From NCBI GenBank assembly GCA_017448185.1, contig JAFSLX010000068.1:1-50544 (forward strand): a stretch of 50,544 nucleotides of DNA, written 5' to 3'. How positions within the stretch are numbered: the stretch's first letter is position 1; each line of letters begins with the position of its first letter. The notes under the pieces are model-generated. The model saw only the letters and a program-made list of their open reading frames with translations, did no database searches and was not told the DNA's origin. Source of the DNA: Bacteroidales bacterium (GTDB taxonomy: Bacteria; Bacteroidota; Bacteroidia; Bacteroidales; P3). This document shows, piece by piece, positions 14,043-22,358 of this stretch. The position numbers and the translations under genes are program-made.

Positions 14043-16162
14043 CAGCCCCAGTAGGAAACGAAATGTTCACGATCAAGGGTGCGGCACATAGATGCAATCT
14101 TCTTCTCCGTTTGGGTGTCGTTGCCCAAGTGGTTGCGGACGATAGCACGCAGACAGGTCAGCAGATTGAGAGGGTCGCCATCAGTGTCGGCGGTGATATG
14201 GGCGGCGGCGATGCGCGGGTCGTTTTCGTCAATGCCCAGGCGCTGGTCGTCGCCCTCGATGCGTGAAAGTATCTTCATCAGTGTGAGCTCATCCAATGCG
14301 GTCGGCAATGAGAACTTCTCTCCAACCAACTCCTTATTGGCGGCCACATACAGCATCGCCTCATTTGCGGCACGATAGCCCAACTTGAAGGGTGTATCTT
14401 CCAATAGGGCGTTTACATCTTTCAGATATTCCACCACTTTTGCGCTGTCGATGTCGTCCTTCACCTCCGAGGCTTTCTGCGGACGGTTCACCAGCAGTGC
14501 GTTGAAGTCAGTCAGCAACGGGAAGGCTTCGGTCTCGCCCGACAAGAACTTGTCGTAGTCCACTTCGTTCATCTCCACCGACATAGCACGATCGAGCACC
14601 TTGCGAGAGAACGAGAAGGTCGTCTCATCCATATTCACCGTACCCATCACCATTAAGTTTGGTGGGAGGGTGAGACCTTTCTCATAGAACTGCACCGCCA
14701 GCGGATTCTTGTCGATGGGGTCGGCCTCACCAAATAAGTGCTTCAGCATATTTTTACCGATATCTTCTCCTATATCATTTTTGCCAAAGTCCTTAAAAGG
14801 TTTGATAATGGGGTCTGTAATATAGTTGCCTTCGCTGTCGTTAGAGCGTGATTCTATGGCGCTGAGGAATTCGGCAAAATATTCTTCCACAGGAGCGAGG
14901 TTCATCTCATCGAGGCAGAGGAAGTATGGCGTGTCCTTGTGCTGCCAGGCTTTTACGATAAACTCTACAAAGGGTGTGAACTCATATTTCTTCGAGATGT
15001 TGGAGTAGAATCCCACCACATCCATAGAGTTGTGCCAGTTCGGTTTCACCTGAATCAGCTCGAAGTTCTCCGGTCGGTTGTCATCCCAGCGGTCACTTTC
15101 GTTAGCATAATGCTGTGTGGAGGTCGCCTGTGCCAGCTTTCTCACAATCCTGCTCTTTCCCGTCCCCGAGATTCCCGCCAGCAACATAAATGGCTTCGTC
15201 CGCAAGGCGGTGAGATAGGGGAGAATCTTTTCTATACCCATGGCCGTTTGTTGATGATTAGTATCATTATAATACAGTTGGTGTTCTCCATTAGGGCCTG
15301 TTTTATAGAAGTATTTTTCTCCATAACAGGTTCGTATCATTTTGATTAAATCATCAAGGGTCAATTGATAATCCCCTTGGGAGTTCCATTGAGTGCTTAA
15401 GAAAACGTTTCGCTCCCCTAATTTGAATACGTTTTCAAACCACCGTATGTGATCAGAATTTCTTTCTTTAACATCATCAATGGTTGATTCCAAAAACATC
15501 CCAGTTAAAGAAAACAAATTAGTCTTACTTACTTTAATAGGTGAGGTAGGGCTTGTAAAGGGGACAATTGAATCCAACTTATCAATCTTGTTAAAATGTC
15601 GAATTGAAGACAATACAAATGATGTGAGTTTTTTATTACTTACTATCAATTGTGGTGTTGATTCTTTTTTATTTTGTGTTGTAGAATCAAATCTTAATCT
15701 AACGAATATATCATCTCCATTTTTTTCGAACTCTAATGATGACGTTTCTTCTACAAGGAAATGTCGTATATTGAATTTGCTATTTTTATCCTCTAATGAG
15801 TTTAAATATATTCGACCGTCCGAACGATATAGTAAATTAACAGTGTATGTATTTCTCTCATTTGGACCAAAAAAAGTGCAAATTGATTGAAAGTCTTTAA
15901 TAAAAACGTTGGGGTCAGATGTCACTTCTGTCGCTGTTGTAGAGGAGGTAACATAAAGTGGAGAATGGTTTATTATTACACTGAGTGCCTTTAAGTAATC
16001 AGAGCGTAACAATGTAAACGATACCGGTTTCTCTTCTCCCTTTGATAGTTCTGGAGCAATAAGCTGAAATATATCATTTGAAAGATTAAGACTTGTCTCT
16101 CCAGATTTTTTCGGAGAGAACTTGTAGTGTGCGTCTTGCGAATGTATACGTTTAATAATCAT
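14042..16162 (-). CDS. McrB-like AAA+ restriction subunit (R1 of a LlaJI-type system)
   Basis: The 706-residue protein has an N-terminal region of about 300 residues of unknown fold, presumably DNA-recognising. An McrB-type AAA+ motor follows: Walker A GISGTGKS at 330-337, Walker B FLCLDEMNLAPVEEYF with D418-E419, and MGTVNMDETT around N510-D512, the place of the nucleotide-specificity loop in McrB. Composition changes abruptly near 15241 (about Met308). The N-terminal part is AT-rich like the methyltransferase genes; the motor part is GC-rich like McrC. This points to a swapped specificity half. It starts 2 nt after the methyltransferase stop. Confidence 0.87.
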   Translation of the reverse strand: MIIKRIHSQDAHYKFSPKKSGETSLNLSNDIFQLIAPELSKGEEKPVSFTLLRSDYLKALSVIINHSPLYVTSSTTATEVTSDPNVFIKDFQSICTFFGPNERNTYTVNLLYRSDGRIYLNSLEDKNSKFNIRHFLVEETSSLEFEKNGDDIFVRLRFDSTTQNKKESTPQLIVSNKKLTSFVLSSIRHFNKIDKLDSIVPFTSPTSPIKVSKTNLFSLTGMFLESTIDDVKERNSDHIRWFENVFKLGERNVFLSTQWNSQGDYQLTLDDLIKMIRTCYGEKYFYKTGPNGEHQLYYNDTNHQQTAMGIEKILPYLTALRTKPFMLLAGISGTGKSRIVRKLAQATSTQHYANESDRWDDNRPENFELIQVKPNWHNSMDVVGFYSNISKKYEFTPFVEFIVKAWQHKDTPYFLCLDEMNLAPVEEYFAEFLSAIESRSNDSEGNYITDPIIKPFKDFGKNDIGEDIGKNMLKHLFGEADPIDKNPLAVQFYEKGLTLPPNLMVMGTVNMDETTFSFSRKVLDRAMSVEMNEVDYDKFLSGETEAFPLLTDFNALLVNRPQKASEVKDDIDSAKVVEYLKDVNALLEDTPFKLGYRAANEAMLYVAANKELVGEKFSLPTALDELTLMKILSRIEGDDQRLGIDENDPRIAAAHITADTDGDPLNLLTCLRAIVRNHLGNDTQTEKKIASMCRTLDREHFVSYWG

Positions 16163-16164
16163 AA

Positions 16165-17229
16165 TTATGAAATAATATTATTCTTAATCAAATAATAAAG
16201 TACAGCATAAATTGTATTCACACTTACAGCGTTACCAGCTTGTTTATACATTGTGCCATCAGCAACCTTTGCCTTACTTGCTTTTGTAGCGAAATCTTTT
16301 GGAAATCCTTGTAGCATAAATGCTTCTTTCGGGGTGAGTTTTCGTATTGATATTCTTGCAAGTTGTGCTTTCGTCATCCTTTCTGAAGGTCTATCTGCAC
16401 CTTTTGATTGAATAAACAAGTCGCTATAATAGTTGTCTTGACAGGCCCTATGCATCTTGTGCATGGTGGCAGTTAATGGGCGAGCAATAATCTGATCAAT
16501 TTCTGATTTTGATCTAAATCCCGCACTCCCATCGCTTAATAGTGTAGGTTTAATCCTGTCTGAAAGGTAATATTTCACATCTACTTGCTTATCCAGAACT
16601 TCAATGACAGAATCGTAAATCAATAAAGAACATTCTTTCCGTTTTATTCTATCAAATTCTCTTTTTACTAGTTCGGACGAGAACTCAAACTGACCTAATC
16701 TTTTTCTCCTTGCAAAAATGATGGTTCTATTGCGTTTTTGAGGAAGGCCAAAATCATTGGAATTGAATACATCCATTTTGACAGTGTATCCCGCATTCTC
16801 AAGCTCACTCTTGATAACGGAGATTGTGTTCCCTTTATCATGGTTCATTAAATTCTTCACGTTTTCTAATAGGACAAATCGGGGATGCCTCTCATTAATC
16901 ATATCCATAATACGGAAAAACATTTGTCCTCTTTCTTCATCAAATCCCTCTTGGTTTCCCATCATACTAAATGTTTGGCAGGGAAAACCTCCTGATAGCA
17001 GATCGTATTTGGGAAGTTTTTTCATAGCGTGTTTGTCTTTCACAAACGCTACAATATCTCCCATTGCCAACTCGCCTTTTGTGTCGTAATTGGCATTGTA
17101 TGTATCGATGGCTTTCTGCTCGATTTCCGAATAGGCCACAGTTTGAATAGGTAGACTTAAATCTTTTGAGATGAGATCCATTGCTCGCCTAAAGCCTCCA
17201 ACTCCTGCAAATAGCTCTACATGATTCAT
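16165..17229 (-). CDS. DNA (cytosine-5)-methyltransferase, LlaJI M2 position
   Basis: The 354-residue enzyme has the ordered m5C motifs: I VELFAGVGGFRRAM, IV GGFPCQTFS with catalytic Cys84, VI VLLENVKNL, VIII QKRNRTIIF, IX RKLTPKEAFMLQGFP and X YKQAGNAVSV. The region between VIII and IX, where target recognition sits, is about 110 residues, so a single target site is expected. Its start overlaps the stop of the upstream methyltransferase by 4 bp. Paired with that gene it would protect both strands of an asymmetric site, as M1 and M2 do in LlaJI. The gene is AT-rich. Confidence 0.93.
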   Translation of the reverse strand: MNHVELFAGVGGFRRAMDLISKDLSLPIQTVAYSEIEQKAIDTYNANYDTKGELAMGDIVAFVKDKHAMKKLPKYDLLSGGFPCQTFSMMGNQEGFDEERGQMFFRIMDMINERHPRFVLLENVKNLMNHDKGNTISVIKSELENAGYTVKMDVFNSNDFGLPQKRNRTIIFARRKRLGQFEFSSELVKREFDRIKRKECSLLIYDSVIEVLDKQVDVKYYLSDRIKPTLLSDGSAGFRSKSEIDQIIARPLTATMHKMHRACQDNYYSDLFIQSKGADRPSERMTKAQLARISIRKLTPKEAFMLQGFPKDFATKASKAKVADGTMYKQAGNAVSVNTIYAVLYYLIKNNIIS

Positions 17230-18359
17230 GCGAATTTCATTATGCCGTCTCCTATGGCTTTAGCAAGTTTGACAGGCACTGCATTACCAATCTGTGCGTA
17301 CCATAAATTCTGAGCTCCGGTGAAAATATAATCATCGGGGAATGTTTGAATACGTGCCGCCTCTCTTGGGCTTAAACCACGAGCTTCCCAGGGATGAATA
17401 TACATGTTGCAATCAAACTTCATATGGGAAGTGATGGTCTTGCATATTTGGGTTTCATCTAACTTGAAGTACTTGTCTTTGAAAATATCATTACGCCGTT
17501 TATAGGGCATTATGTCAGCTATTGACTCGTGAAGCGAGTTGGCACCTTGAGGGAGTCTCCTATATATCTCTATATCGCGAGGATTGTTGTATCTGTTTTT
17601 GTGATTGTAAAGTTTGTGTATTTCACGTCCGTCATTTATGAAGTCGTAGAAACTATTCTTTATGTATTCAAAATCTCTTTCTGTAAAACCCGATTCAATA
17701 TTCTCGATATCCTTAGCACCCTTTTGTTTTCTAGGTTCTAAGTGAGGTAGCCCTAATAATGCATCTCGTAGAACATAAGGTTGTCTTTTGTGTTTCCCAA
17801 TTTCTGCAAATATTCTCTTGGGAGAAATACCTATTCGATTTCCTATCATAATAAAGCGTTCTCGATTCTGGGGAACTCCAAAATCTTGAGCTTTTAGAAT
17901 CGCATAATCATATTGATATTCATCACCAAGATAGTCGTTGAAGTTCTGAATAATTTCGTCAAACTTGTTCATCATGCCTTTCACATTCTCCATAATGAAG
18001 AATTTGGGCCGAATATGATTGAGAAAAATCAAATACTGTTTGTATAAACTGTTCCGAGGATCATCTATGAGTCTTTGACGATTCGCCATTGAAAAACCTT
18101 GACAAGGAGGGCCGCCACAAACAAGTGTAACATTTTTAAAGAATCTGCAATACTTTCCGATGTCCTTATTGAGCATTGCAATGTCTCCAATGTAATAATG
18201 GTCATCGCTAAGATTATGATTTACCTTATGTGTATGTGCAAATTGTTCCACTATCTCATTTACAAAGCAAAGGCTAAACCCTGCTTGTTCCAATCCCAAG
18301 CTAAGTCCCCCGCACCCCGCAAACAAGTCTATAAATGTATATTTCTTTTTTGAAGGCAT
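17226..18359 (-). CDS. DNA (cytosine-5)-methyltransferase, LlaJI M1 position
   Basis: The product has 377 residues. Motifs are I FIDLFAGCGGLSLGLEQAGF, IV GGPPCQGFS with Cys86, VI FIMENVKGM, VIII QNRERFIMIG, IX LSPREAARIQTFPDDY and X YAQIGNAVPVKLA. It differs strongly from the neighbouring methyltransferase, so the pair did not arise by recent duplication and should have different targets. Its start lies 3 nt after the stop of the caspase-like gene and its stop overlaps the next start by 4 bp. It therefore sits exactly at the seam between the sensor module and the restriction module. Confidence 0.93.
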   Translation of the reverse strand: MPSKKKYTFIDLFAGCGGLSLGLEQAGFSLCFVNEIVEQFAHTHKVNHNLSDDHYYIGDIAMLNKDIGKYCRFFKNVTLVCGGPPCQGFSMANRQRLIDDPRNSLYKQYLIFLNHIRPKFFIMENVKGMMNKFDEIIQNFNDYLGDEYQYDYAILKAQDFGVPQNRERFIMIGNRIGISPKRIFAEIGKHKRQPYVLRDALLGLPHLEPRKQKGAKDIENIESGFTERDFEYIKNSFYDFINDGREIHKLYNHKNRYNNPRDIEIYRRLPQGANSLHESIADIMPYKRRNDIFKDKYFKLDETQICKTITSHMKFDCNMYIHPWEARGLSPREAARIQTFPDDYIFTGAQNLWYAQIGNAVPVKLAKAIGDGIMKFA

Positions 18360-18362
18360 ATC

Positions 18363-19040
18363 TCACTCATTAATTCTAGTATTATGGATATGGTTACATT
18401 CAATGTCATTCGTAACATCAAAAAACATATCGGCAATATGTCTATAATTTGAAATGTTTTTATTCACGAGAAGTGTTGCAATTCGTTTGTTAAAGCATAA
18501 TTTCAGCATCTTATATATAGACGACAAACTTTTGCAATTCGTCAATCTGATGGCATCTACTATAGCTCCTGTGAACTCTTGCTGAAAGACTGAGAGGTCT
18601 TCCTCTGTTGCCCAATTCATATAGTGGGAATCCCCAAGATTTCGTTCAGCTTCAATTTCGGAGAAATCACTTGTTATATCACCGAAGCCAATGTAATTCT
18701 GAAAGTGATTGTGGGCAAATTCGTTTGACCGACAAGCAATGCAGAAAAAATCCAGATTTCTAATATGGTCTGTGTTGTCTTTGTTGAACAATTCTTGTTT
18801 CGTGCCTTTTTCATCTACGCTTCCATAAAGTCTATTGCTAGCACCATGTCCAAGAAAAACCAACAATGATTCTTTGTCGAAGTTCGTTGAAGAATAAAGC
18901 TCTTTCGTTTGCGGGGAGGTAATTGTATTAAAACGAAATCCAACAAAATTGGGCATTTGTTCCAATTGTTCATAAACGGGCAATAGAAAATCCGTGGATT
19001 TGTCTTGGGGATATATACAAATGACACTTTTCATATTCAT
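18363..19040 (-). CDS. Candidate caspase/CHAT-like peptidase
   Basis: I do not recognise a named family, but the 225-residue protein has the layout of a caspase-fold peptidase. A beta strand and helix near the start (SVICIYPQDK) are followed by SLLVFLGHGASNRLYGS with His65 in a Gly-His-Gly turn. Then comes FFCIACRSNEFAHN with Cys103 (Cys100 also near), then NYIGFGDI. This His...Cys spacing of about 38 residues and the strand-ending positions match clan CD peptidases such as CHAT. The C-terminal 100 residues are helical. Start and stop lie in the operon with a 4-bp overlap and a 3-nt gap. It is a plausible effector switched on by the two-component pair; its substrate is unknown. Confidence 0.55.
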   Translation of the reverse strand: MNMKSVICIYPQDKSTDFLLPVYEQLEQMPNFVGFRFNTITSPQTKELYSSTNFDKESLLVFLGHGASNRLYGSVDEKGTKQELFNKDNTDHIRNLDFFCIACRSNEFAHNHFQNYIGFGDITSDFSEIEAERNLGDSHYMNWATEEDLSVFQQEFTGAIVDAIRLTNCKSLSSIYKMLKLCFNKRIATLLVNKNISNYRHIADMFFDVTNDIECNHIHNTRINE

Positions 19041-19762
19041 TCTTGATTTATCTCAATTAGATATGACAACACTTGCTCAATGAGAGCCTGCTGAAAATCG
19101 CATCCTTGAGGGGTCCTCTTCTCTATTTGCTCGCCAATATCTTTGAGTTTCCATCCATTAAATGTAGGATAACAAGATTGGAATGTCATATCAGGATAAT
19201 CAACTTTCATTTGATACAGCAGTTGCTGTTGCAAAATTGGAGGTGAGCTTTGAATGTATTTGACAACGGTTTCTGCGTAACCTTTTCCTTTGATTAAGTT
19301 ATTTATACAAGCAATCTTGTCCAATTGCTTTATGGTGCCAAGAATTTGTGCATCGCTCATCTTTATCCCATTTTGAGGCATCTCCCCTGACAATGTATCA
19401 TACATTTTTTTGATGGCATTGTGAATTTGCCCCCCGGAATAAAGAACCATAAACAGATGAGGATAATGATCAGATATGGTGTTCAGAATGTCTAACCCAG
19501 TAAAGCCATCGGTTCGTGTGACAATTTGATAATCTGAGACGACAACGGAACAATTATAATCATTGATTGCCTTAATACAGTCTTTTTCTATAAGACTTTT
19601 ATCAAAACCGGTGTGATCAGCCTTCATATATTTATATTGGTCTGTTGTTTTGATAAAAATTGGGGTAATATCAATATGGTTTTTAAGAAGGACTCTACGA
19701 ACCTCTGTTTCAAAGTATTCTTCCTGACTGTCATCGTCTATAACCAAACAATATGTTTTCAT
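19037..19762 (-). CDS. Response regulator, REC domain with uncharacterised C-terminus
   Basis: This is a receiver-domain protein of 241 residues. The acidic pocket is D9-D10-D11 (LVIDDDSQE), the phospho-acceptor is Asp77 (VVVSDYQI), the switch residue is Ser109 (VLYSGG), and a basic LIKGKG segment near residue 158 is a candidate for the conserved Lys. About 70 further residues (KVDYPDMTFQSCYPTFNGWK onward) form a C-terminal region that shows no obvious helix-turn-helix or known output domain. It may act by protein contact rather than as a transcription factor. It overlaps the kinase-like gene upstream and the caspase-like gene downstream by 4 bp each. Confidence 0.8.
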   Translation of the reverse strand: MKTYCLVIDDDSQEEYFETEVRRVLLKNHIDITPIFIKTTDQYKYMKADHTGFDKSLIEKDCIKAINDYNCSVVVSDYQIVTRTDGFTGLDILNTISDHYPHLFMVLYSGGQIHNAIKKMYDTLSGEMPQNGIKMSDAQILGTIKQLDKIACINNLIKGKGYAETVVKYIQSSPPILQQQLLYQMKVDYPDMTFQSCYPTFNGWKLKDIGEQIEKRTPQGCDFQQALIEQVLSYLIEINQE

Positions 19763-22356
19763 ATTTTAAACTCTATTCTAAATGTTGCACCTTTCAAGTA
19801 AATGTTATTTCCCAAAAATAATATCTCTCCCCCCATTTCTTTTACTATTTTTTTTGCCGAGGACAATCCTATACCAGAGCCACCATGACGAGTGGTAACA
19901 CCTAATTCAAACATTTTATCACCAAGCAATGTGGAATCTGGAACTCCTTCTCCAGAATCCGAAAAATCGATGATATATTTTCCTTCTTCTTGGAATATAT
20001 TGATTTGGATTTTAGCTGCAGATGCTTTTTTGGCATTGCTAATCAAATTATCCAATAATACAGAAACATCCAGCATGCTATAGGCTCCATAGTATTCGGC
20101 TTTGTCTTTGTTTACGACTTCGAAACTGATATCTCTAAATAAAAGCTCAGAACATGTTTGTACGTATTCTTCGATATATTTTGAAATGTTTATTATCTCT
20201 TTATACGCAAGTTGTTTTATGTCAGCTTTGGTTAGTAAACGAGCAGCATTCGTTATTTTGGTAAAGAATGTTTTGACAACGCTTATCTCCCGAATTAATT
20301 CGTATGGAGTTTCTTTGGTGGCAATAATATTGGATATGTTTTTAAATGCCGAGTTGATTTCGTGTGAATAATTATTAATAATGTGGATAAATGCTTCATC
20401 CTCATCTGACACAGTGCGAGTCGACTCCAAATATTGATTTTTTTGTTTTATAAAGTCCCTATCTGCTTCTGCTTCTTTCTGTTTTTTTTCAGCTTCTTTT
20501 TGTTTATGTTCCGCCTCTCTTTGTTTTTGTTCCGCCTCTTTTATTCGTTCATCTGCATTACTTTGGGCAGAAGCCAGTTCTTTTTCTTTGTTTTCAAGTT
20601 CATTTTTCAGTTCTTTTATTATCGCCGCTTGCTTTTCAATAGCGTCTTTGTACGCTTGTATTTCAGTAATGGCTTTTGTAGTAGCCTCATTGGTTGTATA
20701 TTTGGAAAAGTCAGCCAGTTGTCTCTCTAATTCCTTGCTTTCCTGTGCTTTCTTTTGGAGAATCTGTGCTAGTAAATCGCCAGAAATCTTTTTATTCTCA
20801 AAATCAGATAGTAGTCTGGAAAACTCTTGTTCGGCGAGTTCTTTTTCTTCGTTTATTTTTGATTCAATTAAATTCTCATTGATATATAATTCAATGACTT
20901 TTTGGGAACTCGCGTTTATTATCGAATGGATGCTTTCATAAATTCTTCTTCTTTTTGTCTTTGCATCCTCTTGATATTTCAAATCCTCTTCTGACAGTTC
21001 CCCACTTATAATTTTTTTCTCAATCTCTGAAACTCTGTTTTTGTCCTCCTCTGGAATGCTATCCCAATTTAAGCCATCGACAACATATCTCTCCAATCGC
21101 CTTAAAACCCGATAAAATAATCCATTTCGCTCAGCTAATTTTTCATAATTATCATTTTTTACAAGACCTTCACGGCTCGAAACAATTTTGAAATAATTAT
21201 TGAGGTCTAATATTTCAATTTGGCCAACCAAATCACGGGCACTAATGTATCGCTTGTAACCTTGGGCGCGTCTTTGCTCGAGTTTCAGCCAATCATCGCC
21301 CTCTTCACCGTATGGGGGAATTCTAAAACCATTTAGAAACAAGAAAACAGAGCCATATGAAACGGAGCGCATACCAGTTTGTTTGGTAAAGAAAGCCTTG
21401 GCGTATGTGTTCAAGTAATAGAGTGTGATTTTAAAATTCTGAATCTCAGGATAATAATCGGACTGTTCTTTTATCCAAAAAATAGTGTCTCCTTTGTCCT
21501 TTAATGTGGTTAAGATAGCTTTCCCATCACCTAAAGATTTGCACTCAATACTGGTCGTCTTGAAATCTAGTTTTTGAAAAATAGTATTCTCAACTTTCCC
21601 AATGAACTTTTCATTTTGATCTTTAGAATTGTTTTCAGAAATATATTCTGGAGCATTGATATAGATGCCAAAATCATTCTTTTCAAATGCTTGGTTAGGG
21701 TTTATAAGTTTTTCAAGATATTTTTTTAATTCGGATAGCTTGTCTGTGTTCCATTTCTCGTCTTCGTATTTAACCCAATTACTTCTTAGTTTAATGATCT
21801 CCAAGATGACACCTTGGTTAAATGAGGCAATACCCTTTTGTTCTAACTCAGTGTCATTTAATGTTTCATATTCTATGTCTACTGATTGGATTTCCTTTTT
21901 CTGATCGTCAACCTCAAATTTACTCCAATCAATTTTTAGAAAAAGACAATCTTTGCCGTTCTTTCTTGTATAAAGATTTAGGAATTGGCCAAGTCTGTCG
22001 CACGAAAAACGACCAACGCCTTTTGCTCCAGCCATCATTCTGTTGTACTGTCTGGTATTGCTTTTTTTTTCAGAATAAGCGATATTCAGCCATTTGTTAT
22101 CAATATCAGACAGGTCCATGCCGACTCCATCGTCACGGATAATAATACGAGAAGTTCTTTCTGAAAAGGGATATGCCTTATTTCCTTCTTTGTCATCATT
22201 TTTTTTCAAATTATAAAAAGATATGTCAACTCTTTTCGCATCGGCATCAAAAGAGTTTTTTACCAATTCGAGAATGGCAATATTATCATCATTTATTAGG
22301 TCTTTACCAATGATGCTTTTTATCTGAACATTTGTTTTGAAATGAAGACTTGCCAT
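19759..22356 (-). CDS. Double-GHKL protein: MORC/HSP90-like ATPase fused to a histidine-kinase core
   Basis: The 865-residue protein carries two GHKL ATPase modules. The first resembles MORC/HSP90/MutL: AILELVKNSFDADA with E30 and N34, IIIRDDGVGM with D76, KWLNIAYSEK, and GAKGVGRFS near 109-117. The middle has a long coiled coil, including lysine/glutamate repeats around 600-640. The C-terminus is a histidine-kinase core: H-box YSHEIN with His665, N-box LLDNLISNAKKAS (N770, N774), G1 DSGEGVP (800-806), F-box FELGVTT, and G2 GGSGIGLS. There is no membrane segment, so it senses a cytoplasmic signal. The next gene is a response regulator, its likely partner. GHKL ATPases of the MORC type are known in restriction-modification loci; one fused to a kinase core is not familiar to me. 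Confidence 0.85.
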   Translation of the reverse strand: MASLHFKTNVQIKSIIGKDLINDDNIAILELVKNSFDADAKRVDISFYNLKKNDDKEGNKAYPFSERTSRIIIRDDGVGMDLSDIDNKWLNIAYSEKKSNTRQYNRMMAGAKGVGRFSCDRLGQFLNLYTRKNGKDCLFLKIDWSKFEVDDQKKEIQSVDIEYETLNDTELEQKGIASFNQGVILEIIKLRSNWVKYEDEKWNTDKLSELKKYLEKLINPNQAFEKNDFGIYINAPEYISENNSKDQNEKFIGKVENTIFQKLDFKTTSIECKSLGDGKAILTTLKDKGDTIFWIKEQSDYYPEIQNFKITLYYLNTYAKAFFTKQTGMRSVSYGSVFLFLNGFRIPPYGEEGDDWLKLEQRRAQGYKRYISARDLVGQIEILDLNNYFKIVSSREGLVKNDNYEKLAERNGLFYRVLRRLERYVVDGLNWDSIPEEDKNRVSEIEKKIISGELSEEDLKYQEDAKTKRRRIYESIHSIINASSQKVIELYINENLIESKINEEKELAEQEFSRLLSDFENKKISGDLLAQILQKKAQESKELERQLADFSKYTTNEATTKAITEIQAYKDAIEKQAAIIKELKNELENKEKELASAQSNADERIKEAEQKQREAEHKQKEAEKKQKEAEADRDFIKQKNQYLESTRTVSDEDEAFIHIINNYSHEINSAFKNISNIIATKETPYELIREISVVKTFFTKITNAARLLTKADIKQLAYKEIINISKYIEEYVQTCSELLFRDISFEVVNKDKAEYYGAYSMLDVSVLLDNLISNAKKASAAKIQINIFQEEGKYIIDFSDSGEGVPDSTLLGDKMFELGVTTRHGGSGIGLSSAKKIVKEMGGEILFLGNNIYLKGATFRIEFKI

Positions 22357-22358
22357 AT

